From: Chloroflexota bacterium
GTDB lineage: Bacteria > Chloroflexota > UBA6077
Direction of reading: 5' to 3'
Length of the DNA stretch: 7,568 nt
Assembly: GCA_023380955.1 (NCBI GenBank)
Contig: JAMCTB010000193.1
Location: 1 to 7,568 of the forward strand
Shown: positions 1 through 6,188 of the stretch, piece by piece
How the letters are laid out: every line of letters starts with the position of its first letter
Numbering within the stretch: position 1 is the stretch's first letter
The notes under the pieces: model-generated
Told to the model about the DNA's origin: nothing
Database searches by the model: none
Seen by the model: only the letters and a program-made list of their open reading frames with translations
Translations under genes and position numbers: made by a program

Positions 1-2
1 AC

Positions 3-121
3 CCCAGAGTTGTCGCCCTCCTATACTGGGCCTACCGCGAGATATAACAACATAATGTTATGACTTTCGATGGCTCCCTTTGGCTCCTGCTGAGAGGGGG
101 TGGGAATGCGACAACTCTGGG
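3..121. repeat. 14-bp perfect inverted repeat flanking the transporter control region
   Basis: The arm cccagagttgtcgc at 3-16 is the exact reverse complement of gcgacaactctggg at 108-121. The arm centres are 105 bp apart, about ten helical turns. The enclosed DNA includes the AT-rich palindrome at 44-61. The arms could be paired regulator sites that loop the DNA, an RNA stem if transcription starts upstream of the window, or ends of a small relic element. The match is directly visible; the function is unknown. Confidence 0.6.
44..61. promoter_or_regulatory. Candidate operator upstream of the ABC transporter (ATAAC-N8-GTTAT)
   Basis: ATAAC (44-48) and GTTAT (57-61) form an inverted pair with an 8-bp spacer, inside an unusually AT-rich patch of otherwise GC-rich DNA. 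An inner palindrome AACAT-A-ATGTT covers 49-59. The same geometry, with R/Y variation in the arms, is found at 6073-6090 next to the IclR gene; over 26 aligned bases the two sites share 16. This suggests a binding site for the IclR regulator encoded at 6263-7063. A -10-like TATAAC lies at 43-48, but I see no convincing -35 for it, so the transporter promoter is not defined. Confidence 0.45.
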
Positions 122-183
122 AACACTAGCATCCATCGCCGCGGCCAGCGGCATCCTGACAGTCAAAAGGAGATTCGCGTCCC

Positions 184-1590
184 ATGGCAGACAAGGGTGA
201 TTCCGACCGGTCACTGAAGGAGCTCAAGCTTACCCGACGTCAGTTCATGATCCGCGCTGCCCTCGCCGGATTGGCCACCACGGCAGGAAGCAGTCTGCTG
301 GCGGCCTGTGCTTCAGGCCAATCCTCCCCACCGCCAGCCTCAACCACAGCGCCAGCAGCGCCCGCCCCGACCACAGCCGCGGCGGCAGCTGCCGCTACAG
401 CTGCGCCGGCGGCCCCCAAAGCCGGCGGGCAAATCACCGTGCTGGTAGCCTCGGACAAGGGCTGGGTGCCGAACCTGATCAAGAAGTTCGAGTCCGATTC
501 GGGCATCAAGGTCAACCCTGTGATCGTAGACTGGAACGACCTGTCGACGAAGTTCACGGTGGCTGCCGCGGGAGGGAGCTCCACCTACGACGTGGTGGAT
601 GTCGACCCATCCAGCGGCGGCTCCTTCATGAAGGCGGGCTACCTGGAGCCGCTGGACAGCTACCTGGCCCCCGTCAAGAGCGACCTGGTGAACCCCAACA
701 TCTTCTCCTACAACGGGAAGATCTACGGGATGCCCTGGTTCACCGACGCCCTGTTCTTCTTCTACAATAAGGACATGCTGGACAAGGCGGGATTCAGCGC
801 CCCGCCCAAGACCTGGGACGAGTTGAGAACTCAGGCCCTGGCGATCCAGCAGAAGGGCCTCTCCAAGTACCCCTTCTCCTTCCAGTGGAAACAGATCGAA
901 GGGGAGTTCGACCTCTACCTGACCTTCCTCTTCAGCAACGGCGGCAAGCTGCTGGACGACGGCCTCTCGAAACCGCTGTTCAACAGCCCCGAAGGGGTGG
1001 CCGCGCTCCAGTTCATGCGGGACCTCCATGCGAAGGACAAGCTGGTGGATCCCGGCTCCTTCAACATGCGGCCCCTGGAGGTCATGACGGAGATGGCCCA
1101 GGGGCGCGCGGCCTACGCCATCATCTGGGGCGAGGTGGCCGGTTCCCTGAACGACGCATCCAAGTCGCAGGTGGCCGGCAAGATCGGATCGGCCGTGATC
1201 CCGGTCGCCAAGGCCGGAAACCCTAGCTGGACGGTGGATGGCTCCGAGTGTCTGGCCATCCCGGCCAAGTCCGCCAACAAGGAGGCGGCCTGGAAGTTCA
1301 TCCAGTACTTCACCAGCAAGGAGCAGTCGAAGGCGATCTTCAAGGAGATGTCCGCCCTGCCGGTGTGGAAGTCGGTCTTCGACGACCCCGATCTGGCCAA
1401 GAACCCCTGGACAAAGATCTTCCTGGATCAACTGAAGAACGACTACTCGCGGCCTGGCCAGTCCTGGTACGGTGAGTTCTCCCAGACCATGCAGGTAGAG
1501 ACCATCAACGCCCTCAACGGCAGCAAGAGCCCGCAGCAGGCGCTGGACGATGCGGCCAAGAAGGCCGCCGACATCCTGAAGAAGGGCTAG
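184..1590 (+). CDS. ABC transporter solute-binding lipoprotein, extracellular family 1 (sugar-type), Tat-exported
   Basis: This is the extracytoplasmic binding protein of an ABC importer; it captures the substrate and delivers it to the permeases encoded next. The 468-aa length suits the family. The N-terminus carries a twin-arginine motif T17-R18-R19-Q20-F21-M22, a hydrophobic stretch at about 22-40, and a lipobox L39-A40-A41-C42, so Cys42 is probably lipidated. Residues 43-80 are a low-complexity Ala/Pro/Thr linker tethering the domain to the membrane. The bacterial SBP-1 fold follows, with the typical GKIYGMPW...FFYNKDML segment at about 178-199 and a KTWDEL helix near 209-214. The start is chosen because it keeps the whole Tat signal; AAGGAG at 167-172 lies 11 nt upstream, slightly long. 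A 121-bp gap with a hairpin separates it from the permease. The fold suggests a sugar, oligosaccharide or sugar-derived polyol or acid, but the ligand cannot be read from sequence. Confidence 0.93.
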   Translation: MADKGDSDRSLKELKLTRRQFMIRAALAGLATTAGSSLLAACASGQSSPPPASTTAPAAPAPTTAAAAAAATAAPAAPKAGGQITVLVASDKGWVPNLIKKFESDSGIKVNPVIVDWNDLSTKFTVAAAGGSSTYDVVDVDPSSGGSFMKAGYLEPLDSYLAPVKSDLVNPNIFSYNGKIYGMPWFTDALFFFYNKDMLDKAGFSAPPKTWDELRTQALAIQQKGLSKYPFSFQWKQIEGEFDLYLTFLFSNGGKLLDDGLSKPLFNSPEGVAALQFMRDLHAKDKLVDPGSFNMRPLEVMTEMAQGRAAYAIIWGEVAGSLNDASKSQVAGKIGSAVIPVAKAGNPSWTVDGSECLAIPAKSANKEAAWKFIQYFTSKEQSKAIFKEMSALPVWKSVFDDPDLAKNPWTKIFLDQLKNDYSRPGQSWYGEFSQTMQVETINALNGSKSPQQALDDAAKKAADILKKG

Positions 1591-1603
1591 GAGCTCGCGG
1601 TGC

Positions 1604-1669
1604 ACCACGGAGACATGGAGCCGACGGAGATTCGCTGTAATGTCTCCGCGCTCTCCTTGTCTCCGTGGT
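1604..1669. repeat. REP-like palindromic hairpin between binding protein and permease
   Basis: The arm accacggagacatggag (1604-1620) pairs with ctccttgtctccgtggt (1653-1669), with 16 of 17 positions complementary; further CGGAGA/TCTCCG pairing is possible inside. A related hairpin lies at 3552-3618, so this is a dispersed repeat. It sits inside the transporter operon, like the REP sequences between malE and malF of E. coli, which stabilise upstream mRNA and help give more binding protein than permease. The same role here is an inference. No T-run follows, so it is not a standard intrinsic terminator. Confidence 0.7.
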
Positions 1670-1711
1670 TTCACATAGCCCCCTAGAAGGGAAACGGGGA
1701 AGGTAACCATC

Positions 1712-2674
1712 GTGTCCGACCCTCAAACGACAGAGCCTCTCGCCTCGGTCCCGCCGGCAGCGGGGGGGCCGGGGGCTGCATCGGCGGAGAGACCGGCGAA
1801 GCGCCGAGGGGATCTCCTGGCCTACCTCTTCGTCGCCCCCACCGCCGTCGTCGTCCTGGGGGTGATCGTCTTCCCCATGCTCTACTCCCTCCTGCTGAGC
1901 CTGGAGAAGTACAACCTCACCGACCCAGGCAACGTGAGCTTCATAGGGTTGCAAAACTACCTGACCCTGCTCGAGAGCAGCGACTTCTGGCAGGTGATGG
2001 CCCGCACCGCCCTGTTCACCGTAGTATCGGTAGCCTTCACCATCGTGATCGGCCTGGCTTTCGCCCAGATTCTGAACGAGCAATTCCTTGGTAGGGGCGT
2101 GTTCCGCACCCTGCTCCTCGTTCCCTGGGTTATCCCGGCGGTGGTGGTTGGCATCGCCTGGGAATGGATCTTCAACGCCAACTACGGGGTGCTCAACGCC
2201 CTGCTCCAGAACCTCGGGCTGATCCAGGAGTACCGGCCGTGGCTGGGCGATCCGTCCACGGCCATGCCCGCGGTGATCGTCGCCAAGGTGTGGAAGGAGG
2301 TGCCTTTCGCTACCCTCCTCTTCCTGGCGGGGCTGCAGACCATTCCCGCCGACCTCTACGAGGCCAGCCGCATCGATGGGGCGGGCGCCTGGCGCTCCTT
2401 CCTCCACGTAACGCTGCCCCTGCTGCGGCCGACGATCCTGGTGATCATCGTCATTCAGACCATGTGGACCTTCCGGGTCTTCGACATCATCTTCGTAATG
2501 ACCAACGGTGGGCCGGCGGATGCCACCAACCTGGCGGCTTTCTACACCTACCTGGAGACCTTCAAGTACCTGCACGTCGGGCTGGGGTCGGCCCTGGCTT
2601 ACCTGGTCACAGCGGTGATAGTCGCTGCCAGCGTGTTGTACATGAGACTGGTGGGCAGCGAAGTGGAGTACTGA
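1712..2674 (+). CDS. ABC transporter permease, MalF/UgpA-type (CUT1-like, first permease)
   Basis: This is an inner-membrane subunit of the importer, forming half of the translocation channel. The 320-aa protein has a Pro/Ala-rich cytoplasmic N-terminus (about 1-33) and a first membrane span at about 36-62. Further spans follow at about 98-120, 132-153, 186-208, 241-262 and 289-312, the usual six-helix pattern. The EAA loop that contacts the ATPase is clear: EASRIDGAGAW at 217-227, followed by HVTLPLLRP. The start is GTG, with a purine-rich ggggaagg sequence just upstream; no better in-frame start gives the family N-terminus. It is followed after 6 bp by the second permease, so the two are co-transcribed and probably translationally coupled. 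No ATP-binding subunit is in the window, so an ATPase encoded elsewhere must serve it. Confidence 0.93.
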   Translation: MSDPQTTEPLASVPPAAGGPGAASAERPAKRRGDLLAYLFVAPTAVVVLGVIVFPMLYSLLLSLEKYNLTDPGNVSFIGLQNYLTLLESSDFWQVMARTALFTVVSVAFTIVIGLAFAQILNEQFLGRGVFRTLLLVPWVIPAVVVGIAWEWIFNANYGVLNALLQNLGLIQEYRPWLGDPSTAMPAVIVAKVWKEVPFATLLFLAGLQTIPADLYEASRIDGAGAWRSFLHVTLPLLRPTILVIIVIQTMWTFRVFDIIFVMTNGGPADATNLAAFYTYLETFKYLHVGLGSALAYLVTAVIVAASVLYMRLVGSEVEY

Positions 2675-2680
2675 GAAGAC

Positions 2681-3547
2681 ATGGCAATTACTAGAAAACA
2701 GGCTCGGACCCTCCGGCTGGGAGGGATATACGTCGCGTCGCTGGCGATGGCCTTCGTCCTGGTGGCGCCCTTCGTCTGGATGGTCATCTCCAGCATCTCC
2801 CAGCAGAAAGAGCTGAGCTCCGTACCCATCCACTGGCTGCCGGAGCACCCGACCCTGGAGAACTACGTTGCCCTCTTCTCAGGCAGCGCGTCCAGCATCG
2901 CCTCCAGCGAGTTCGCCCGCTCCCTGGTGAACAGCACCGTCGTGGCCCTGGTGACCACCGGCTTCTGCCTGCTGGTGGGGGTGCCCTCGTCCTACGCCTT
3001 CACCCGCCTGCCCTTCCGGGGCCGGCGCTCTCTCTTCCTGCTGATCGTCTTTGCCCAAATGCTGCCCTCCATCGCCCTGATCATCCCCATGTATGTCCTG
3101 ATGTCCAAGATCGAGCTGGTGAACAGCGTGCCGGGACTGGTGATCGTCTACTCGACCTTCACCCTGCCCTTCGTGGTATGGGTGATGACGGGCTACTTCC
3201 AGACGGTTCCGAAGGAGCTGGAGGAGGCGGCGATGATCGACGGGGCCGGTCGCGTGGGGGTATTGGTGCGGATCGTCCTGCCCCTCGCATTGCCGGGGCT
3301 GGCGGCCGCCACCATCTTCTCGCTGCTGAACGCCTGGAGCGAGTTCTTCCTGGCGGTGGTGTTCACCTCTACCGAGGTCTCCAAGACGATGCCGGTGGTG
3401 ATCTCGGAGTTCGCGGGCAGGTTCTCCATAGACTATGGGGCGATGAACGCGGCAGCGGTACTCGGCAGCCTGCCGCCGATCCTCTTTGCGCTGCTGCTGC
3501 AGAAGTACATCGTCAGCGGCCTGACGGCAGGAGCCGTTAAAGGGTAG
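2681..3547 (+). CDS. ABC transporter permease, MalG/UgpE-type (CUT1-like, second permease)
   Basis: This is the partner channel subunit of the preceding permease. The 288-aa length is typical of MalG-type proteins. An N-terminal helix (about 13-38) leads into a periplasmic loop with the usual 'HWLPEHPTLENY' type sequence (51-62). Membrane spans follow at about 82-105, 116-141, 150-172, 203-230 and 259-278. The EAA motif is present as EEAAMIDGAG (181-190), followed by a conserved VLPLALP stretch that docks the ATPase. The start ATG follows the first permease stop by 6 bp; the Shine-Dalgarno (gagaag) is weak, consistent with translational coupling. A hairpin repeat lies immediately downstream at 3552-3618, before the convergent LarA-like gene. 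The family assignment is firm; the substrate is unknown. Confidence 0.93.
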   Translation: MAITRKQARTLRLGGIYVASLAMAFVLVAPFVWMVISSISQQKELSSVPIHWLPEHPTLENYVALFSGSASSIASSEFARSLVNSTVVALVTTGFCLLVGVPSSYAFTRLPFRGRRSLFLLIVFAQMLPSIALIIPMYVLMSKIELVNSVPGLVIVYSTFTLPFVVWVMTGYFQTVPKELEEAAMIDGAGRVGVLVRIVLPLALPGLAAATIFSLLNAWSEFFLAVVFTSTEVSKTMPVVISEFAGRFSIDYGAMNAAAVLGSLPPILFALLLQKYIVSGLTAGAVKG

Positions 3548-3551
3548 GACT

Positions 3552-3618
3552 AACCACAGAGACACGGAGACCAGGGGGTCTTTCCAGTTATCTCCGTGCG
3601 CTCCATGTCTCCGTGGTT
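3552..3618. repeat. Second copy of the REP-like hairpin, in a convergent intergenic gap
   Basis: The arm aaccacagagacacggag (3552-3569) pairs with ctccatgtctccgtggtt (3601-3618), with 16 of 18 positions complementary. The right arm read in reverse complement contains the 17 bases accacggagacatggag, exactly as found in the left arm at 1604-1620, so the two loci are copies of one repeat family. It fills most of the 82-bp gap between the permease and the convergent LarA-like gene and could stop or slow transcription from both sides. No T-run is visible, so bidirectional terminator activity is only a possibility. Confidence 0.7.
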
Positions 3619-3629
3619 TGATGGTTACT

Positions 3630-5048
3630 CTAGGCCATGTGCAGGTGGACGCCCACCTGGGTGAAGGCGTCGGGCACCACCAGCAGCTTGGGGTTCTTGC
3701 CCACGTACCGCTCGGCCCTTTGCAGAGCCTCGGCAAAATCATGGGTAGGGATGCAGCCCATGGAACGGGCGTAGCCGGGCTTTTGGGCCCCCGGAATGAA
3801 GACGGCGCCGGCCCGCTGGTGGGCTATCTCCCCCATGGAGATCATCGACAGGGCATGGAAGGGATGGTAGGCGTAGGAGAAGCGGTACCTGTAGATCCCT
3901 TCGGGGTCGGTGGATAACTCCTCCTGGAAGCGCATTACCTCACCGAAGTCGGTGACCTCCTGCAGCTTAGCATAGGCCGGCCGGTAGCAGGCGAACCACT
4001 CGTCGTTGAACCAGCCGTCGCAGACTGCCGGGGCGATGACCACCCCGCCCTCGTTGAACACCCCGTAGGCCCGGGTGAGCTGCGCCCCTATGGCCTGCAG
4101 CATCAGGATGGGGTTGCTGCCCATGCCCGGACCGTAGTGGAAGGAGCGAGGCAGGCCGTAGACCAGGATGTCGGCCTTGCGATCCAGCTTCAACGCCACG
4201 TTGGTGCGCTTATCTGCCAGCTTCCAGCTCACCTCCTGCACCGCGTCGGGGGCCCCCGCGTAAACCCCCAGCACCTGAGCCTTGGTCCCAGTCACGGCGT
4301 CCACCACGAACAGTCGCCTGCCGATCCCCTTCTCGATGGCTTTCCCGATGGAGTCGAACTGCCGCCGCATCAGGCTGCCGGTGCCCACGGGCAGGAAGTC
4401 GTCCCGATGCATCGTGGAGGGGGTGTGGTGGGAGGCGATGGAGCGCCAGCTGGTGAGGCCGGTGACGCACATCTTGTAGCCGCCGCTGTAGCCCCCGTAG
4501 GGGTTCCCCTGGACGTGGCCAATCAGGATGGGCAGGTCGCACTCCGCCATCTCCCGGCTGAAGGTGACCACGTTGCCCATCTCGTCCTTGCCGAAATCCA
4601 CCATGCCGGCCGGGTCCTCGGAGTCGTGCATCAGCAGCCGGTCGGGCCAGAACTGTTCCACGATCTCCCGGCCCAGGTACCAGCGCAGCTCCTCCAGGGT
4701 GTTCTTCCGGTGGAGCCCCATGGCGCAGATCAGCTTGATGTCCTGGTCCCGGACCCCGGCCTTCTTCAGCTCCTCGACGATCAGGGGGATCGACACCCTG
4801 CGATGGGCCAGCTTGTGCGCCCCGCCCTTCACCCGATCCGGGAAGGCGATGCGCACCTGCATACCGGGCTTGGCCAGCTCCCGCAGAGGGGGCATCCCCA
4901 GGGGGTGAGCCAGCGCCCGGCGGGTCACCTCGACGGGATCCACCTCCGGCGGATCCTCCCAGATCTCCCCGTAGCGGACGACGGTAGCGGAATCTGGAAC
5001 TTCGACTGGCATCTTGCCGTCGCCGTAGTCCAGGATGACCTGTTTCAC
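3630..5048 (-). CDS. LarA/DUF2088-family enzyme, nickel-pincer (NPN)-type 2-hydroxyacid racemase/epimerase homologue
   Basis: The 472-aa protein resembles lactate racemase LarA, which inverts the C2 hydroxyl of a 2-hydroxy acid using a nickel pincer nucleotide bound to a lysine. The following is aligned by eye to LarA of Lactobacillus plantarum. The GLHRKNT motif gives H113 (LarA H108, a catalytic base). The YSGGYK motif gives K192 (LarA K184, the cofactor lysine). H208, 16 residues later, matches the nickel ligand H200. However, the H174 position is N182, the R75 position appears as K74 within PDRVK, and the K298 position (Q plus three) appears as G321 after Q318. The substrate is therefore probably not lactate; other family members act on sugar acids and other hydroxy acids. 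The start is GTG with a strong GGAGGAG (5061-5055) six bases upstream. It is second in an operon, 13 bp after the dehydrogenase. No cofactor genes (larB, larC, larE) are in the window. Confidence 0.85.
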   Translation of the reverse strand: MKQVILDYGDGKMPVEVPDSATVVRYGEIWEDPPEVDPVEVTRRALAHPLGMPPLRELAKPGMQVRIAFPDRVKGGAHKLAHRRVSIPLIVEELKKAGVRDQDIKLICAMGLHRKNTLEELRWYLGREIVEQFWPDRLLMHDSEDPAGMVDFGKDEMGNVVTFSREMAECDLPILIGHVQGNPYGGYSGGYKMCVTGLTSWRSIASHHTPSTMHRDDFLPVGTGSLMRRQFDSIGKAIEKGIGRRLFVVDAVTGTKAQVLGVYAGAPDAVQEVSWKLADKRTNVALKLDRKADILVYGLPRSFHYGPGMGSNPILMLQAIGAQLTRAYGVFNEGGVVIAPAVCDGWFNDEWFACYRPAYAKLQEVTDFGEVMRFQEELSTDPEGIYRYRFSYAYHPFHALSMISMGEIAHQRAGAVFIPGAQKPGYARSMGCIPTHDFAEALQRAERYVGKNPKLLVVPDAFTQVGVHLHMA

Positions 5049-5054
5049 GTGGTT

Positions 5055-5061
5055 CTCCTCC
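5055..5061 (-). promoter_or_regulatory. Strong ribosome binding site deciding the GTG start of the LarA-like gene
   Basis: On the minus strand GGAGGAG directly follows the dehydrogenase stop codon, and after AACCAC comes GTG at 5048. This fixes a GTG start and shows the two genes are translated from one message. A similar GGGAGG...AGAACCAC arrangement precedes the IclR start at 6263. Confidence 0.7.
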
Positions 5062-5946
5062 CTACCCCTTCACCTCGAGGTTCAGCAGATCCTCGTACAC
5101 CTTGACCACGGCGGCGGTGTCCTCCTTGCCCAGCCCCTTGGCCAGCGCCATCTCGTTCAGCAGCTGGGTAGCGCTGCTCAGCACCATGGGCACCCCCGCC
5201 TCCCTGGCCATGGCCAGGGCCAGGGCGTTGTCCTTGTGCAGCAGGCCGATGCCGAAGAGGGGGGTGAAGTCCCGGTTGAGCACCTTGGGACCCACCTCCT
5301 TGAAGAGGTTGCTCACCGTCGCCGCGCCGCTCTCGGTGACCAGATCCACGAATACCTTGGGGGGCATTCCCACCTTGGCGCACAGGGCCATCACCTCCAC
5401 GGTCACGGAGTTGATGGCCCCGAACATCAGGTTGTTCAGCAGCTTCACCACGTTGCCGTGGCCCGAAGGCCCTACCAGCACCACCCGGCGAGCCAGCTTC
5501 TCCAGCACCGGCCGGGCCTTCGCGAGAGACTCCTCGTCACCGCCCACCGGCAGGGTCCAGTTCCCGCAGCCCTGGGGCCTGCCCAGCACCGGCGCGTCCA
5601 GGTAGCCGACCCCCTCCTCCCGGGCGGCCGCCGCCATCTCCCGCGTGCCGCCGGGATCCACGGTGCTCAGGTCGACGATCACCTGGCCCGCCCTCGCCCC
5701 GTCCAGCAGTCCGTTCGACCCGGTTACCACCGAGGCCACGTCCGCCGGCATCGGCAGCGACAGCAGCACGACCTCGGCGCCCTCGGCCACCGCCCTGGGT
5801 GAGCCGAGGAGCTGGGCCCCTATCTCCGCCGCCCGGCGCTCCGCCGCCGGATCGATGTCCCGAGCCAGGACGGTGTGTCCGGCCCCCACCAGGGCCGTCG
5901 CTATCCGGCTGCCCATGGTTCCCACGCCGACAAGTCCAACCTTCAT
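5062..5946 (-). CDS. NAD-dependent beta-hydroxyacid dehydrogenase (3-hydroxyisobutyrate / tartronate-semialdehyde reductase family)
   Basis: The 294-aa protein interconverts a hydroxy acid and its aldehyde or keto form with NAD(P). Its Rossmann domain starts with G7-V-G-T-M-G12. The second strand ends in RDID (29-32), with D30 and no arginine at the NADP-selecting position, which favours NAD. The substrate loop at 117-132 reads DAPVLGRPQG... instead of the common DAPVSGG. The catalytic lysine is K168 in the KLLNN motif, with K238-D239 in the C-terminal helical domain. I prefer the ATG at 5946 because it gives the standard MKVGLVGVG start, with GGAAGG four bases upstream. An in-frame GTG at 5958 would add four residues, but its Shine-Dalgarno abuts the codon. 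It heads the operon with the LarA-like gene. The loop variant leaves the substrate open among 3-hydroxyisobutyrate, tartronate semialdehyde, threonate-like acids and others. Confidence 0.9.
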   Translation of the reverse strand: MKVGLVGVGTMGSRIATALVGAGHTVLARDIDPAAERRAAEIGAQLLGSPRAVAEGAEVVLLSLPMPADVASVVTGSNGLLDGARAGQVIVDLSTVDPGGTREMAAAAREEGVGYLDAPVLGRPQGCGNWTLPVGGDEESLAKARPVLEKLARRVVLVGPSGHGNVVKLLNNLMFGAINSVTVEVMALCAKVGMPPKVFVDLVTESGAATVSNLFKEVGPKVLNRDFTPLFGIGLLHKDNALALAMAREAGVPMVLSSATQLLNEMALAKGLGKEDTAAVVKVYEDLLNLEVKG

Positions 5947-6001
5947 CGGTCCTTCCACTCCTTCCCTACCAGCAATACTACAGCACCAGAGAGACTGCCA
6001 G

Positions 6002-6056
6002 GCTCCGCAAGGGGCTTCAACCGGAGCGGGCGTACAATCCGGTGGGCGAAACCACC
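6002..6056 (-). promoter_or_regulatory. Two small hairpins in the leader of the dehydrogenase operon
   Basis: GCTCCG (6002-6007) pairs perfectly with CGGAGC (6022-6027) around a 14-nt loop. GGTGG (6041-6045) pairs perfectly with CCACC (6052-6056) around a six-base loop. Both lie between the candidate promoter/operator and the dehydrogenase start and would be part of its 5' leader. Short stems of this size also arise by chance in GC-rich DNA, so a regulatory role is uncertain. Confidence 0.3.
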
Positions 6057-6067
6057 AAGTCCGGGGA

Positions 6068-6095
6068 AGGATATGACGTTATACTGTCATATCCT
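6068..6095. promoter_or_regulatory. Candidate IclR operator: 10-bp perfect inverted repeat
   Basis: AGGATATGAC (6068-6077) and GTCATATCCT (6086-6095) are perfect reverse complements separated by the 8-bp spacer gttatact. It lies in the region between the divergent IclR gene and the dehydrogenase/LarA-like operon, where an IclR-family dimer or tetramer would be expected to bind. Its core ATGAC-N8-GTCAT (6073-6090) matches the geometry of the site at 44-61 upstream of the transporter. It overlaps the candidate minus-strand -10 and is more than 60 bp upstream of the iclR -35, so it is better placed to control the enzyme operon than iclR itself. Confidence 0.7.
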
Positions 6096-6113
6096 GTTCT
6101 TGCCTAGTGCCAA
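6086..6113 (-). promoter_or_regulatory. Weak candidate promoter for the dehydrogenase/LarA-like operon
   Basis: Reading the minus strand, TTGGCA (6113-6108) matches five of six -35 consensus bases. TATGAC (6091-6086) matches four of six -10 bases, with a 16-bp spacer. The -10 lies inside the right arm of the palindrome at 6068-6095, so bound regulator would block it. The match is modest and the exact start is uncertain. Confidence 0.35.
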
Positions 6114-6159
6114 GGCTAGCACCGGCACCATGGCCTGTCAATCGGCCGGATCCACGATG

Positions 6160-6187
6160 TTGACAATGTACAGCGTCCCGTTATAAT
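6160..6187 (+). promoter_or_regulatory. Consensus housekeeping-sigma promoter for the IclR gene
   Basis: TTGACA at 6160-6165 and TATAAT at 6182-6187 are both perfect sigma-70-type hexamers, separated by 16 bp, just under the 17-bp optimum. Transcription would begin near 6194, leaving a leader of roughly 68 nt before the ATG at 6263. A promoter this strong is notable for a regulator gene in GC-rich DNA. Confidence 0.75.
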
Positions 6188-6188
6188 C

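Noticed and set aside
71..87. Short direct repeat TGGCTCC at 71-77 and 81-87
   Set aside because: Seven bases twice in a GC-rich leader is within chance and has no other support.
3..121. Terminal inverted repeats of an insertion sequence
   Set aside because: Only 91 bp lie between the arms, there is no coding content and no obvious target duplication; not supported from this window.
32..214. 60-aa minus-strand open frame in the transporter leader
   Set aside because: There are no family features, it overlaps the binding-protein start, and I see no supporting ribosome site.
340..1710. 456-aa open frame on the minus strand across the binding-protein gene
   Set aside because: It lies opposite a clear SBP gene and its translation is compositionally odd with no family motifs; it arises from the GC-rich third positions of the real gene.
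1514..2848. 444-aa minus-strand open frame across the permeases
   Set aside because: The product is His/Gln/Asp-rich with no recognisable domain and overlaps well-supported permeases.
3552..3618. Standard rho-independent terminator
   Set aside because: The stem is long but mismatched, with no T-run after either side; it fits a dispersed repeat better.
4137..5105. 322-aa plus-strand open frame opposite the LarA-like gene
   Set aside because: It is antisense to a gene with clear motifs; its His/Leu/Val/Gly-rich composition is that of a shadow frame.
5062..5958. Longer dehydrogenase starting at GTG 5958
   Set aside because: The Shine-Dalgarno would touch the start codon, and the family normally begins at the MKVGLVGVG methionine, which has its own GGAAGG upstream.
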